Counted from the stretch's first letter, positions 23,915 to 33,895 are shown. The stretch is DNA of 64,000 nucleotides from Kineococcus endophyticus (GCF_040796495.1 NZ_JBFNQN010000017.1:62001-126000), one strand, 5' to 3'. Notes: generated from the sequence alone by a model not told the origin. Made by a program: numbers and translations.

Positions 23915-24508
23915 GTGTCCGTCACCGGCGCCCTGCGCGAGATCCACCTCTTCCCCGTGAAGTCCGCCGGGGGACTGTCCCCGGACACCGCCCGCGTCGG
24001 CCTCGACGGTCTCGTCGGCGACCGGTCCCACGCCGTCGTCGACGCCGGCGGGCAGGTGCTCGCCGCCAAGAGCGTCCCCCGGCTGCGCGAGCTCGGGCTC
24101 ACCGGCGACGGGCCGCCCGCCCTGCTCGTCCCCGGCGGGCAGGACCTCGCCACCTTCCTCGGCGTCGACGGGGCCCGCCTGGCCCCCGTCCCCGGCGGGG
24201 CGCGGCAGGTCGAGGCCGTCCACGTCGTCACCCTGGCCCAGCGCGCCGACCCGGCGGCGGGGGACACCTCGCGCGCGAACCTCGTCCTCGACCTCGACGC
24301 GCCGCTCCCGTCCGGGACCCTGCTGCGGACCGGGACGGCCCTGCTGGAGGTCGTGGGGGTCCCGCGGCACTGCGGCGGGGTCTTCGCGCGGGTCGTGGAA
24401 CCGGGGGCGTTGCGGGTCGGGGACGTGGTGGACGTGGTGGACGTGGTGGTGGACGTGGTGGTGGACGTGGACGTGGTCGTCGAGGAGGGCTCGGGCCCGC
24501 CCGGATAG
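23915..24508 (+). CDS. MOSC N-terminal/beta-barrel domain protein
   Basis: A 197-residue protein related to MOSC proteins, which bind or transfer molybdenum cofactor sulfur. The start GALREIHLFPVKSAGGL is the usual N-terminal beta-barrel motif. GLVGDRSHAVVD and RANLVLDLDAPL follow. The conserved MOSC cysteine is plausibly the one in PRHCGGVFARV. The C-terminus is a Val/Asp repeat tail encoded by tandem GTGGACGTGGTG units. It starts at GTG 23915, only 17 bases after tRNA-Val, so it may be read from the tRNA promoter. Activity is inferred from the family. Confidence 0.8.
   Translation: MSVTGALREIHLFPVKSAGGLSPDTARVGLDGLVGDRSHAVVDAGGQVLAAKSVPRLRELGLTGDGPPALLVPGGQDLATFLGVDGARLAPVPGGARQVEAVHVVTLAQRADPAAGDTSRANLVLDLDAPLPSGTLLRTGTALLEVVGVPRHCGGVFARVVEPGALRVGDVVDVVDVVVDVVVDVDVVVEEGSGPPG
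24422..24482 (+). repeat. GTGGTGGAC tandem repeat in the MOSC gene tail
   Basis: Imperfect tandem units of GACGTGGTG and GTGGTGGAC fill about 60 bases and code for alternating Val and Asp. Such a repeat can change length by slippage, in steps of three without a frameshift. Confidence 0.85.
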
Positions 24509-24511
24509 AGT
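24506..24511 (+). promoter_or_regulatory. -10 box for thrS
   Basis: TAGAGT lies 36 bases before the GTG of thrS, overlapping the MOSC stop (TAG). It probably serves the thrS-pimA operon. No T-box leader fits in the short gap. Confidence 0.45.
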
Positions 24512-24547
24512 CCGGGAGTCCATCCACGCCAACCTCGGAGGCCCACG

Positions 24548-26530
24548 GTGTCCGCCCAGCTGTCCATCACCCGATCCGGCGCCGCGGGCCAGGAGACGCA
24601 GCAGGTCACCGCCGGCACGACGGCGGCCGAGCTGTTCACCGAGGAGCGCGACGTCGTCGTCGCCCGCGTCAACGGTGAACTGCGCGACCTGTCCCACGTG
24701 CTGGCCGACGGTGACGTCGTGGAGGGCGTGCTCGTCTCATCCGAGGACGGGCTGGCGGTCCTGCGCCACTCGACCGCGCACGTGATGGCCCAGGCGGTGC
24801 AGCAGCACTTCCCCGAGGCCAAGCTCGGCATCGGCCCGCCCATCCGCGACGGCTTCTACTTCGACTTCGACGTCGAGCGTCCCTTCACCCCCGACGACCT
24901 CAAGACCGTCGAGAAGACGATGCAGCGCATCGTCAAGGAGGGTCAGCGGTTCGTCCGCCGCGAGGTCTCCGACGACGAGGCGCGCGAGGCGATGGCCGCC
25001 GAGCCGTACAAGCTCGAGCTCATCGGCCTGAAGTCCACCGCCGACCAGGCGGCCGAGGGGGCCTCGGCCGAGGTCGGCGAGGGGGGTCTGTCGATCTACG
25101 ACAACGTCCGCCGGGACGACTCCGTCGCGTTCCGCGACCTGTGCCGCGGGCCGCACATCCCGACCACCCGCCTCGTTGGCAACGGGTTCAGCCTGCTCCG
25201 CAGCGCTGCCGCCTACTGGCGCGGCAGCGAGAAGAACCCCCAGCTGCAGCGCATCTACGGCACGGCCTGGCCGTCCAAGGACGAGCTGAGGGCCTACCAG
25301 GAGCGCGTCGCCGAGGCCGAGCGCCGCGACCACCGCCGCCTCGGTGCCGAGCTCGACCTCTTCTCCTTCCCCGACGAGATCGGCTCCGGCCTCGTCGTGT
25401 TCCACCCCAAGGGCGGGGTCGTGAAGCGGGAGATGGAGGACTACGTCCGCCGCCGGCACATCGAGGAGGGGTTCTCCTACGTCGGCACCCCGCACATCTC
25501 CAAGGGCGGCCTGTTCGAGACGTCCGGGCACCTGCCGTACTACGAGGACACGATGTTCCCCGGCATGGAGCTGGAGAACTCGACGTACTACCTCAAGGCC
25601 ATGAACTGCCCCATGCACAACCTGATCTTCCGTTCGCGCGGGCGGTCCTACCGGGAACTGCCGCTGCGGTTCTTCGAGTTCGGGTCGGTCTACCGCTACG
25701 AGAAGTCCGGTGTGGTGCACGGCCTCACGCGCGTGCGCGGGCTGACCCAGGACGACTCCCACAGCTACGTCACCGCCGAGCAGGCGCCCGGCGAGATCAA
25801 GCACCTGCTCGACTTCGTCCTGGGGCTGCTCAAGGACTTCGGCCTCGACGACTACTACCTCGAGCTGTCGACCCGCGGCGACTCCGAGAAGTTCATCGGC
25901 TCGGACGAGGAGTGGGCCACCGCCACCGCCGTCCTGGAGACGGCGGCGAAGGAGACCGGCCTGGAACTGGTCGCCGACCCCGGCGGCGCCGCGTTCTACG
26001 GCCCGAAGATCTCCGTGCAGGCCAAGGACGCCATCGGCCGCACCTGGCAGATGTCGACCATCCAGTACGACTTCAACCAGCCGGCGCGGTTCGGTCTGGA
26101 GTACACCTCCGCCGACGGCTCCAAGCAGCAGCCGGTGATGATCCACTCGGCCAAGTTCGGTTCGCTCGAGCGCTTCTTCGGCGTCCTCGTCGAGCACTAC
26201 GCCGGTGCGTTCCCCCCGTGGCTCGCACCCGTGCAGGTCGTGGGCATCCCCGTCGCCGACGCCCACGTGCCGCACCTGGTGGAGGTCGCCGAGCGGCTGC
26301 GCGCCGCGGGCGTGCGCGTCGAGGTCGACGACACCGACGACCGGATGCCCAAGAAGATCCGCACGTGGACGAAGCAGAAGATCCCCTTCCTGCTCATCGC
26401 CGGCGCCGAGGACGTCGAGAACGGCGCCGTGTCCTTCCGGTTCCGCGACGGCAGCCAGGAGAACGGCGTGCCCGTGGCCGACGCCGTGGAACGCATCGCG
26501 GCGGCCGTCCGCGACCGGGTGCAGGTGTGA
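24548..26530 (+). CDS. thrS: Threonyl-tRNA synthetase
   Basis: A 660-residue class II synthetase that charges tRNA-Thr. The N-terminal TGS domain ([11 protein letters not shown]) is followed by the editing domain, with [11 protein letters not shown] and the CRGPHIPTT segment. The catalytic core carries motif 2 ([19 protein letters not shown]) and MNCPMHN with the zinc Cys. Motif 3 is [15 protein letters not shown], and an anticodon-binding domain ends the protein. Length and order are normal. The GTG start has GGAGG six bases upstream. Its stop overlaps the HIT gene start. Confidence 0.98.
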   Translation: MSAQLSITRSGAAGQETQQVTAGTTAAELFTEERDVVVARVNGELRDLSHVLADGDVVEGVLVSSEDGLAVLRHSTAHVMAQAVQQHFPEAKLGIGPPIRDGFYFDFDVERPFTPDDLKTVEKTMQRIVKEGQRFVRREVSDDEAREAMAAEPYKLELIGLKSTADQAAEGASAEVGEGGLSIYDNVRRDDSVAFRDLCRGPHIPTTRLVGNGFSLLRSAAAYWRGSEKNPQLQRIYGTAWPSKDELRAYQERVAEAERRDHRRLGAELDLFSFPDEIGSGLVVFHPKGGVVKREMEDYVRRRHIEEGFSYVGTPHISKGGLFETSGHLPYYEDTMFPGMELENSTYYLKAMNCPMHNLIFRSRGRSYRELPLRFFEFGSVYRYEKSGVVHGLTRVRGLTQDDSHSYVTAEQAPGEIKHLLDFVLGLLKDFGLDDYYLELSTRGDSEKFIGSDEEWATATAVLETAAKETGLELVADPGGAAFYGPKISVQAKDAIGRTWQMSTIQYDFNQPARFGLEYTSADGSKQQPVMIHSAKFGSLERFFGVLVEHYAGAFPPWLAPVQVVGIPVADAHVPHLVEVAERLRAAGVRVEVDDTDDRMPKKIRTWTKQKIPFLLIAGAEDVENGAVSFRFRDGSQENGVPVADAVERIAAAVRDRVQV

Positions 26531-27111
26531 GCGAGTCCTCCCCGGACGTGCCCGCGGACCCCGCCGTCGAACCGGCGGAGGGGTTCGCGGGCGAGCCCGA
26601 CGGGTTCGGCCGGCTGTGGACGCCGCACCGGATGGCGTACATCCAGGGCGAGCACAAACCCGCCGACGCCGAGTCCGGCAGCTGCCCGTTCTGCCGGGCC
26701 CCCGGGCTCGGTGACGCCGAGGGCCTCGTCGTGCGGCGGGGGGAGCACGTGTTCGCCGTGCTCAACCTGTTCCCGTACAACCCGGGGCACCTCATGGTCT
26801 GCCCGTACCGGCACGTCTCGGCCTACGTCGACCTCGAGGCCCACGAGCTGGCCGAGTTCACCGCGTTCACCCGGGCGGCCGTCCGGACGCTGAGCGCCGC
26901 GTCCGCGCCCGCCGGGTTCAACCTCGGCATGAACCAGGGCGAGGTCGCGGGGGCGGGCATCGCCGCGCACCTGCACCAGCACGTCGTGCCGCGGTGGCAG
27001 GGCGACGCGAACTTCCTGCCCGTCGTGGGCCGGACGAAGGCGATGCCCGAACTGCTCGAGGACACGCGAGCGCGCCTGGCCGCCGCGTGGGTCACCGACG
27101 CAACCGGCTGA
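26527..27111 (+). CDS. HIT-domain nucleotide hydrolase/phosphorylase
   Basis: A 194-residue HIT protein of the AP4A phosphorylase-like type. A CPFC pair near residue 58 probably binds zinc. [21 protein letters not shown] and the active-site triad [10 protein letters not shown] are present. These enzymes act on dinucleoside polyphosphates or AMP conjugates. It overlaps thrS by 4 bases and precedes the phosphatidylinositol phosphate synthase, the same order as in Mycobacterium tuberculosis (Rv2614c-Rv2613c-Rv2612c). Confidence 0.93.
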   Translation: MSESSPDVPADPAVEPAEGFAGEPDGFGRLWTPHRMAYIQGEHKPADAESGSCPFCRAPGLGDAEGLVVRRGEHVFAVLNLFPYNPGHLMVCPYRHVSAYVDLEAHELAEFTAFTRAAVRTLSAASAPAGFNLGMNQGEVAGAGIAAHLHQHVVPRWQGDANFLPVVGRTKAMPELLEDTRARLAAAWVTDATG

Positions 27112-27131
27112 GCGCCCTACCCTTCGACACG

Positions 27132-27755
27132 ATGCTCAACACCTACGGCCGCGCCTTCGCCACGAAGATCTTCACCCCCGTCGCGCGCTTCCTGCTGCGC
27201 TGCGGGGTCACGCCCGACATGGTCACCATCGCGGGGACCGTCGGGGTGGTCGCGTGCGGCCTGGGGCTCTACACCACCGGCCACCTGTTCTGGGGGTCGC
27301 TCGGGGCCACGCTCTTCGTCCTGTCGGACACCATCGACGGGACGATGGCGCGGATCCGCGGGAGCTCGGGGAAGTGGGGCGCCTACCTGGACTCCTCCCT
27401 CGACCGCGTCGCCGACGCCGCCCTGTTCGGGGGGCTCGTCGTCTGGTTCGCCCGTGGCGGGCAGTCCGACCTGACGGCCGGGCTGGCGCTGGCGTGCCTC
27501 GTCCTCGGCAGCACCGTCTCCTACGTCAAGGCGCGAGCCGAGGGGCTCGGCTTCACCGCCAACGTCGGCCTCGCCGAACGGGGCGAACGCATCGTCGCGG
27601 TCCTCGTCGGGGCGGGGTTCGTGGGTCTGGGCGTCCCCCTCGTCTTCCTCCAGGTCGTGCTGGCGCTGCTCGCGCTCGCCAGCGCCGTCACGGTCGTGCA
27701 GCGCATGGCGGTGGTGCGGCGCCAGGCCCTCGCGGTGCCGCCGGCCGACGCGTGA
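27132..27755 (+). CDS. pgsA: Phosphatidylinositol phosphate synthase (CDP-alcohol phosphatidyltransferase)
   Basis: A 207-residue membrane enzyme with about five to six helices. It joins CDP-diacylglycerol and inositol 1-phosphate to give phosphatidylinositol phosphate, the first step to PIMs. The family motif D-x2-DG-x2-AR-x8-G-x3-D-x3-D is complete: Asp66, Asp69, Gly70, Ala73, Arg74, Gly83, Asp87 and Asp91. The position between a HIT gene and a PIM acyltransferase identifies the alcohol substrate. The ATG at 27132 follows a TACCCT element at 27118-27123, which may start a leaderless transcript. It overlaps the next gene by 4 bases. Confidence 0.93.
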   Translation: MLNTYGRAFATKIFTPVARFLLRCGVTPDMVTIAGTVGVVACGLGLYTTGHLFWGSLGATLFVLSDTIDGTMARIRGSSGKWGAYLDSSLDRVADAALFGGLVVWFARGGQSDLTAGLALACLVLGSTVSYVKARAEGLGFTANVGLAERGERIVAVLVGAGFVGLGVPLVFLQVVLALLALASAVTVVQRMAVVRRQALAVPPADA

Positions 27756-28663
27756 GCCTGCGCGAACCGCTGGTCGTCGGCGCCTTCCGGGCGGCCTGGC
27801 GCTTCGCCCGCGTGGTGCCCGAGGACGTCGCCGTCACCGCCAGCCGGCGCGTGGCCGACCGGCTGGCCCGCCGCGGTGGACCGCGGGTGGAGCAGCTGCG
27901 GCGCAACGTCGCCCACGCCCGTCCGGACGCCGGGCCCGCGGAGCTGGACGTCCTCGTGCGCGACGGCCTGCGCAGCTACGCCCGGTACTGGCTCGACGCG
28001 TTCCGGCTGCCGGGGTGGACCCGGGAACGGACCGTCGGCACCGTCCGGATGGACCACGGTGAGCAGCTGCGCGCGGCGCTGGCGGACGGCCGCGGCGCGA
28101 TCGGGTTCCTCGGCCACCTGGGCAACTGGGACCACGCGGCGGCCTGGTCGGCCACCGAGCTCGCCCCCGTCGTCACCGTCGCCGAGCGCCTGCGGCCCGA
28201 GGAGGTCTACGAGGAGTTCCTCGCCTTCCGCCGCTCCCTCGGCGTCGAGGTGCTCCCGCTGGGCGACCCCGCCACCTTCGGCACCCTCCTGCGGCGGCTG
28301 CGCGCCGGCGCCTTCGTCCCGTTGCTGGCCGACCGCGACCTCTCCGCGGCCGGCGTCGAGGTCGACTTCCTCGGGGAACGGGTGCGGATGGCACAGGGCC
28401 CGGCCGCCCTGGCCCTGGCGACGGGCGCCCCGCTGTTCCCCTTCGGCCTGTTCCACGAGGTCGCCGGCGGCCGGCGGGTCCTCGTCATCGACGTCGGCCC
28501 GCAGGTGCCGGTGCCGGACCGGCGCCCCGACGAGACGTCCCGCGAGCACCGCCGGCGCGCCGTGGCCCAGATGACTCAGGCGTGCGCCGACGCCCTCGCC
28601 GCGGTCGTCGTCGCGCACCCCGACGAGTGGCACGTCCTGCAGCCCGTCTTCGGGCAGGGCTGA
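27752..28663 (+). CDS. Phosphatidylinositol mannoside acyltransferase (PatA-like)
   Basis: A 303-residue lysophospholipid acyltransferase-family protein of the LpxL/HtrB type. It acylates the mannose of PIM1 or PIM2 from acyl-CoA at the inner membrane face. The catalytic HX4D motif is HLGNWD in the segment GAIGFLGHLGNWDHAAAW. ADRDLSAAGVEVDFLGE and ALATGAPLFPFGLF follow as usual in PatA. The GTG start overlaps pgsA by 4 bases and pimA starts 4 bases after its end, the standard actinobacterial order (Rv2611c position). Confidence 0.93.
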   Translation: MSLREPLVVGAFRAAWRFARVVPEDVAVTASRRVADRLARRGGPRVEQLRRNVAHARPDAGPAELDVLVRDGLRSYARYWLDAFRLPGWTRERTVGTVRMDHGEQLRAALADGRGAIGFLGHLGNWDHAAAWSATELAPVVTVAERLRPEEVYEEFLAFRRSLGVEVLPLGDPATFGTLLRRLRAGAFVPLLADRDLSAAGVEVDFLGERVRMAQGPAALALATGAPLFPFGLFHEVAGGRRVLVIDVGPQVPVPDRRPDETSREHRRRAVAQMTQACADALAAVVVAHPDEWHVLQPVFGQG

Positions 28664-28666
28664 GGC

Positions 28667-29803
28667 GTGCGGATCGGCATCGTCTGCCCGTACTCCTTCG
28701 ACGTGCCCGGTGGCGTGCAGTTCCACGTGCGCGACCTCGCCGAGCACCTCCTGGGCCTCGGCCACCACGTCCGCGTCCTGGCCCCCGCCGACGACGAGTC
28801 CACGCTGCCGCCGTTCGCCGACCCCGGCGGCAACGTCGTCGCCGTGCCGTACAACGGGTCCGTCGCGCGGCTGTCCTTCGGGCCCGTCACCGCGGGCCGC
28901 GTCCGGCGCTGGCTGGTGGAGGGGTCCTTCGACGTCCTGCACGTGCACGAACCCCTGTCGCCCAGCACGTCGCTGCTCGCGCTGTGGGCCGCCACCCGGG
29001 CCACGACGGGCCCGCTCGTCGCGACCTTCCACACGGCCAACCTGCGCTCACGGGCCATGCAGGCCGCCTTCCCGCTGCTGCGCCCGAGCCTGGAGAAGAT
29101 CTCCGCGCGCATCGCCGTCAGCGAGGACGCGCGGCGGACGGTCGTCGAGCACGTCGGCGGCGACGCCGTCGTCGTGCCCAACGGCGTCGTGACCCGCGCC
29201 TTCGCGCAGGCACCCCGCCGGCCGGAGTGGACGGGGACAGCGCAGCGGCCCGTCGTGGCCTTCGTCGGCCGGCTCGACGAGCCCCGCAAGGGGCTGCCGC
29301 TGCTGTGCGAGGCGGTCCCGCTGGTGCGCGCCGTCGTCCCCGGCGCGCGGTTCCTCGTCGCCGGTCGCGGGGACGTCGCCGCCGCCCGCGAGCTGCTGGC
29401 GCCCGCCGACCGGGACGCCGTGGAGTTCCTCGGCGCCGTCGACGACCGGGCCAAGGAGTCGCTGCTGGCCAGCGCCGACGTCTACCTCGCCCCGCACACC
29501 GGTGGGGAGAGCTTCGGCATCGTGCTCGTCGAGGCGATGGCCGCCGGCGTGGCCGTCGTGGCGGCCGACCTCGGCGCCTTCCGCCGGGTGCTCGGCGACG
29601 GGGCCCACGGCGCGCTCTTCACCGCCGGTGACGCCGCGGCCGCTGCGCGGGAGGTGCTGGCCCTCCTCGCCGATCCCGCCCGCCGCGCCGCCCTCGCCGC
29701 CGCCGGGCAGGCGGCGTCCGCGCGCTACGACTGGTCCGTCGTCGCGCAGGAGGTCCTGCGCGTCTACGAGACGGTCGTCGGGCACCGGGGGACGAGCCGG
29801 TGA
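28667..29803 (+). CDS. pimA: Phosphatidylinositol alpha-mannosyltransferase PimA
   Basis: A 378-residue GT4 enzyme that transfers the first mannose from GDP-mannose to phosphatidylinositol. The N-terminus MRIGIVCPYSFDVPGGVQFH is nearly diagnostic. Other marks are VLHVHEPLSPSTSLLAL, FHTANLRSRAM, VVPNGV, and the GDP-sugar site FVGRLDEPRKGLPLL with GGESFGIVLVEAMAAG. Start GTG at 28667 just after the PatA-like gene. It overlaps the next ORF by 4 bases. Confidence 0.96.
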   Translation: MRIGIVCPYSFDVPGGVQFHVRDLAEHLLGLGHHVRVLAPADDESTLPPFADPGGNVVAVPYNGSVARLSFGPVTAGRVRRWLVEGSFDVLHVHEPLSPSTSLLALWAATRATTGPLVATFHTANLRSRAMQAAFPLLRPSLEKISARIAVSEDARRTVVEHVGGDAVVVPNGVVTRAFAQAPRRPEWTGTAQRPVVAFVGRLDEPRKGLPLLCEAVPLVRAVVPGARFLVAGRGDVAAARELLAPADRDAVEFLGAVDDRAKESLLASADVYLAPHTGGESFGIVLVEAMAAGVAVVAADLGAFRRVLGDGAHGALFTAGDAAAAAREVLALLADPARRAALAAAGQAASARYDWSVVAQEVLRVYETVVGHRGTSR

Positions 29804-30351
29804 CCGCCCTGACGTGGGTGCTCGCCGCCCTGCTCGTCCTCGCGGCGCTCGCGGGCTGGCTGTCGGCCACGGCGCAACGCGTCGACCGGCTGCACCGCCG
29901 GGTGGAGACGAGCCGCGCCGCCCTCGACGCGGAGCTGACGCGCCGGGCCAGCGCGGCCCTGGAGTTCGCGCTGGAGAGCTCCGACCGCCTCGACCCCGCC
30001 TCGGCGCTGCTGCTGGCCGACGCCGCGACGACGAGCCTGGACGCGCCCCGCACCCCGGCCGCCCTGCGCGAGGCCAACGACGCCGACGACGCGCACCGCT
30101 GGCGCGTGGAGTCCGACCTCACCCGCGCGCTGGCCGTGGCCCTGCCGCCGGAGGACGGCGAGGGGCTGGGACGGGTCGTGGACGCGGCCCGCCGCGTCCA
30201 GCTGGCGCGGCGCTTCCACAACGACGCCGTCGTGCAGACGCGGCGGTTGCGGGGCAAGCGCATCGTGCGCTGGGCCCACCTCGCGGGACGGGCCAGGGTC
30301 CCGGAAACGGCGGACTTCCTCGACGGGGACGGCGACGGACCCGGGTCGTAG
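29800..30351 (+). CDS. Membrane-anchored helical protein of unknown function
   Basis: A 183-residue protein with one N-terminal membrane helix (WVLAALLVLAALAGWLSA). A charged helical domain follows (VDRLHRRVETSRAALDAELTRR), with the outline of a LemA-like bundle. LemA-like folds have this architecture, but I see no diagnostic motif. It is coupled to pimA by a 4-base overlap and ends on a TAG that forms part of the pdxS -10 box. The position corresponds to Rv2609c in M. tuberculosis order but the sequence is not a NUDIX protein. Function unknown. Confidence 0.7.
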   Translation: MTALTWVLAALLVLAALAGWLSATAQRVDRLHRRVETSRAALDAELTRRASAALEFALESSDRLDPASALLLADAATTSLDAPRTPAALREANDADDAHRWRVESDLTRALAVALPPEDGEGLGRVVDAARRVQLARRFHNDAVVQTRRLRGKRIVRWAHLAGRARVPETADFLDGDGDGPGS

Positions 30352-30354
30352 GAT
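30349..30354 (+). promoter_or_regulatory. -10 box for pdxS
   Basis: TAGGAT lies about 45 bases before the GTG of pdxS and includes the stop codon of the preceding gene. Confidence 0.45.
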
Positions 30355-30399
30355 TGCGCCCGCCTGAACTCCGTCCGACCGATCGCGAGGCACGCGCAC

Positions 30400-31317
30400 G
30401 TGAGCAGTGAAGTCAGCACCGGGGCAACCAGCGGACCGGCCGTGGGGACCAGTCGCGTCAAGCGCGGCATGGCCGAGATGCTCAAGGGCGGCGTCATCAT
30501 GGACGTCGTCACCGCCGACCAGGCGCGGATCGCCGCCGACGCGGGCGCGGTCGCCGTCATGGCCCTCGAGCGGGTCCCCGCCGACATCCGCGCCGAGGGC
30601 GGCGTCTCCCGGATGTCCGACCCCGACATGATCGACTCGATCATCTCCGCGGTCTCCATCCCCGTCATGGCCAAGGCCCGCATCGGGCACTTCGTCGAGG
30701 CGCAGGTGCTGCAGTCCCTCGGGGTCGACTACATCGACGAGTCCGAGGTCCTCACCCCGGCCGACTACGCCCACCACATCGACAAGCACTCCTTCACCGT
30801 CCCCTTCGTCTGCGGGGCGACCAACCTCGGGGAGGCGCTGCGGCGCATCACCGAGGGTGCGGCGATGATCCGCTCCAAGGGCGAGGCCGGCACGGGCGAC
30901 GTCTCCAACGCCGTGACCCACATGCGGACCATCCGCGCCGAGGTGAACCGGCTGCGGTCGATGTCCCCCGACGAGGTCTACGTCGCCGCCAAGGAGATGG
31001 CCGCTCCCTACGACCTCGTCAAGGAGGTCGCCGAGACGGGCAAGCTGCCGGTCGTGCTGTTCACCGCCGGGGGCATCGCCACCCCCGCGGACGCGGCGAT
31101 GATGATGCAGCTCGGCGCCGACGGCGTCTTCGTCGGCTCCGGCATCTTCAAGTCCGGCAACCCGGCCCAGCGCGCCGAGGCCATCGTCAAGGCGACGACC
31201 TTCTTCGACGACCCCGACGTCGTCGCGAAGGTCTCCCGCGGTCTGGGCGAGGCCATGGTCGGCCTGAACGTCGAGGCCATCCCCGAGCCGCACCGCCTGG
31301 CCCAGCGCGGCTGGTGA
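30400..31317 (+). CDS. pdxS: Pyridoxal 5'-phosphate synthase subunit PdxS
   Basis: A 305-residue TIM barrel that makes PLP from ribose 5-phosphate, glyceraldehyde 3-phosphate and ammonia from PdxT. The catalytic lysines are Lys92 in [14 protein letters not shown] and Lys160 in [12 protein letters not shown]; their 68-residue spacing is that of the Bacillus enzyme. [15 protein letters not shown] and [12 protein letters not shown] are also conserved. pdxT is 2.6 kb downstream, separated by NUDIX and beta-propeller genes. Start GTG at 30400. Confidence 0.98.
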   Translation: MSSEVSTGATSGPAVGTSRVKRGMAEMLKGGVIMDVVTADQARIAADAGAVAVMALERVPADIRAEGGVSRMSDPDMIDSIISAVSIPVMAKARIGHFVEAQVLQSLGVDYIDESEVLTPADYAHHIDKHSFTVPFVCGATNLGEALRRITEGAAMIRSKGEAGTGDVSNAVTHMRTIRAEVNRLRSMSPDEVYVAAKEMAAPYDLVKEVAETGKLPVVLFTAGGIATPADAAMMMQLGADGVFVGSGIFKSGNPAQRAEAIVKATTFFDDPDVVAKVSRGLGEAMVGLNVEAIPEPHRLAQRGW

Positions 31318-31847
31318 CGACCCCGGAGCCGGACCTGCTCGGCCCGGAGTGGGGACACGGCCCCGACGGGGTCCGCACCCGCAGCGCGTCCCGCGTCGTC
31401 GTCCTCGACGACGCGGGACGCGTCCTGCTGCTGCGCGGCTCCGACCCCACCCGGCCCGGCACCGACTGGTGGTTCACCGTCGGCGGCGGCCGTGAGCCGG
31501 GGGAGGACCCCCGCACCGCGGCCGCGCGGGAGCTGCGCGAGGAGACCGGGCTCGACGTCGACCCCGCCGAGCTCGACGGACCGGTCTGGTCGCGCACGGC
31601 GCACTTCCCGTTCCTCGGCGCGCAGTGCCGTCAGACCGAGGAGTTCTTCGTCCACCGCGTCGCCGAGGGCTTCGAGGTCGACCGGACCGGCTGGACCGAC
31701 CTCGAGCGTGCGTCCGTCAGCGAGTCGCGGTGGTGGGTCCCGGCCGAGCTCGCCGGGTCCGGCGCGGTGTTCTACCCCGTCGACCTGCCCCGGCTCGTGG
31801 GCGAGCTGCCGGCGCTCTGGACGGGACCACCGCTCCCCATCACCTGA
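31314..31847 (+). CDS. NUDIX hydrolase
   Basis: A 177-residue NUDIX protein. The Nudix box is complete, from GREPGED to RELREETGL around residues 60-81, so it should bind the metal ion and hydrolyse a nucleoside diphosphate linked to another group. The substrate is not predictable. WWFTVGGG and the C-terminal RWWVPAEL are typical of small actinobacterial NUDIX enzymes. The GTG start overlaps the pdxS stop by 4 bases. It converges with the beta-propeller gene 9 bases on. Confidence 0.92.
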   Translation: MTTPEPDLLGPEWGHGPDGVRTRSASRVVVLDDAGRVLLLRGSDPTRPGTDWWFTVGGGREPGEDPRTAAARELREETGLDVDPAELDGPVWSRTAHFPFLGAQCRQTEEFFVHRVAEGFEVDRTGWTDLERASVSESRWWVPAELAGSGAVFYPVDLPRLVGELPALWTGPPLPIT

Positions 31848-31856
31848 CCGCTCTGC

Positions 31857-33821
31857 TCACCCCTGCCGGGACAGGACCAGCCCGGCGGCGCCGTCGAGGC
31901 TGCGGGCGTCGAGCACCTGGACCCGGCGCTCGGACACCAGGTCCTGGTCGGTGCGCCAGTCCTGCGCGGTGCTCAGCACCGCGATCCGCCCGCCGCCGAT
32001 CTGCACCACCTGTTCCACCGACCCCCACGACGTCGCCGAGGTCCTGGCGAGGAGGTGCTCGCCCAGCGCCTGGACCGTCCCGTCCCCGGCGACCGCGACG
32101 CTGCGCAACGACGGTCCGTCGGGGGTGTCGACGGGCAGGACGGCGACGCCGGCGGTCGGGTCGAACACGAAGGCCCGCGCGTCCCACTCGACCGCCGAGC
32201 TCGACCCCGGCACGACGAGGTTCCCCGTCCGCTGCGGCCGCGCGGGGTCCCGGACGTCGACCGCCGAGACCTGCAGGCCGCGGACGGCGCCGGAGGTCGG
32301 GTCGGCGTCCTGCCCCACGCCGAGCAGGCGGCCGTCGCCGACCGGGTGCAGGTAGGCGGAGTACCCGTCCACCTTCAACTCCCCGGACAGGCGTGGCGAC
32401 GCCGGGTCCGCCAGGTCCAGGACGTACAGCGGATCGGTCTGGCGGAACGTCACGACGTAGGCCCGGTCGCCGTCGTAGCGGACGCCCCGGACCTGTTCCC
32501 CCACCCCCAGCCCGTCGACGCGGCCGACCACGTCCAGCCGGCCGTCGTCCTCACCGAGCACGAGCACGGAGCTGCTCGAGTCCGGCACCCCGCCGTCGGC
32601 CGCCCACGCCGGTCCCGTCGTGGTCGCCACCCGCAGGAACCCGTCGCGCGCGGAGAACGCCCACCGGCCCAGGACCCGGCCCGCGACCTCGCCCGAGGCG
32701 GTGTGCCTCGTGCGGGGACCGTCGTAGGCGAAGCCGTGGACCTGGGTCGTGGCCGCGGCGGGGGTCGCGGGTGCGGTGCTGTCGATGAGCGTCGGCCTCC
32801 CGAACCCGCCCGCCGTCGTGGCCAGGTACAGGCGGTCCGTGCTGGCGTAGACGACGTCGGTGGACGCGGTGACGCCGACGGCGTCGGTCTGCACGTCCGC
32901 GTCGGAGGTGACGTCCGCCGGCGCGACGGAGACGACCGCCACGACGCCGGAGCCGGACTGGACGTCGGGGTGCGTCACGGCCGAGCACGCCACGGCCGGG
33001 CGCAGACCGGCGACGGAACCGTCCGCGGCCCGCTCGACGACCTGCGGCAGGAACTGCGTGTCGAGGGCCCGCGCGAGGACAGCCCGGTTGGCCAGCAGGC
33101 CCGCCTGCTCCGAGGGCGCGTCCTGCACCCACGGCAGCACCGGGTCGGTCCCGAGGACGAGCCGGACGACACCGCCGGAGAGCCGGGCGTCGACGTACCG
33201 GCCCGCGTACTCGCGGTGCCCGACGACCCGCGGGGACCGGGGGGCGGACAGGTCCACGACGGTGGCCACGACGCTGGAGCCGACGGACGAGGCGTCGACG
33301 GCGGTCTGCGGCCACCGCTGCGTGAGCACCACCGCCCGGTCACCCGCGAGCAGGAGCTGCGGCTGCTGGCCGGAGGCGTCCTGCGCGCCCGGGAGCGACA
33401 CCGCCCCCAGCCGGCGCGGCGTGCGACCGGTGACGTCGAGGACGACGAGGTCGGCGCCGGCCGTGGTGACGAGCCGGCCGTCCTGGGCCAAGGCGGTGGC
33501 CGGCTCCCCGACCCCCGCCTCCTGGACGTTCAGACCCCCGTCACCGGCGCCGACCGCACCGGCGGACGCGGCGCTGTCCTGCGTGGCCACGGTCCCCGAG
33601 GCCCCCGAGGCCGGGACGCCACCACCGCCGTACCCCCAGCTCGTGACCTGCGGCCCGATGGCCTCCCGGGCCCAGCGGCCGAGGGCGGCGCAGTCGTCGA
33701 AGGAGGTCAGCCCACCGGCGGCCCCGGCGCCGGGGGCGACGGCGACGGCGAGGCCGGTCGTCAGGGCGAGGGCCGCCGCGGCGGCGGCGCTGCGGCGCAG
33801 GAGGGGTCGGTGCGAGGTCAC
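31857..33821 (-). CDS. Secreted beta-propeller-domain protein
   Basis: A 654-residue protein with an N-terminal export signal (LLRRSAAAAAALALTTGLAV, then AVAPGAGA). The rest matches the 'beta propeller domain' secreted proteins of bacteria and archaea. It has recurring blade units such as GDRAYVVTFRQTDPLYVLDL, RLSGELKVDGYSAYLHPVGD and VVVLDVTGRTPRRLGAVSL. Function unknown; it is probably cell-surface bound or secreted, with protein- or ligand-binding blades. The start GTG 33821 places the basic residues directly before the hydrophobic core. It diverges from pdxT. Confidence 0.83.
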   Translation of the reverse strand: MTSHRPLLRRSAAAAAALALTTGLAVAVAPGAGAAGGLTSFDDCAALGRWAREAIGPQVTSWGYGGGGVPASGASGTVATQDSAASAGAVGAGDGGLNVQEAGVGEPATALAQDGRLVTTAGADLVVLDVTGRTPRRLGAVSLPGAQDASGQQPQLLLAGDRAVVLTQRWPQTAVDASSVGSSVVATVVDLSAPRSPRVVGHREYAGRYVDARLSGGVVRLVLGTDPVLPWVQDAPSEQAGLLANRAVLARALDTQFLPQVVERAADGSVAGLRPAVACSAVTHPDVQSGSGVVAVVSVAPADVTSDADVQTDAVGVTASTDVVYASTDRLYLATTAGGFGRPTLIDSTAPATPAAATTQVHGFAYDGPRTRHTASGEVAGRVLGRWAFSARDGFLRVATTTGPAWAADGGVPDSSSSVLVLGEDDGRLDVVGRVDGLGVGEQVRGVRYDGDRAYVVTFRQTDPLYVLDLADPASPRLSGELKVDGYSAYLHPVGDGRLLGVGQDADPTSGAVRGLQVSAVDVRDPARPQRTGNLVVPGSSSAVEWDARAFVFDPTAGVAVLPVDTPDGPSLRSVAVAGDGTVQALGEHLLARTSATSWGSVEQVVQIGGGRIAVLSTAQDWRTDQDLVSERRVQVLDARSLDGAAGLVLSRQG

Positions 33822-33883
33822 GGGACGCTCCGGGGTTCGGCGGGGCGGTGTGACGCCGGGACGGGGCGGCCGGTTCCCGCCCC

Positions 33884-33889
33884 TACGCT
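33884..33889 (+). promoter_or_regulatory. -10 box of a probable leaderless pdxT promoter
   Basis: TACGCT ends 6 bases before the GTG of pdxT at 33896. It lets pdxT be transcribed apart from pdxS. Confidence 0.5.
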
Positions 33890-33895
33890 GCCCGG

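Noticed and set aside
24509-24547. A T-box or other riboswitch before thrS
   Set aside because: The gap is under 40 bases, too short for any known T-box leader.
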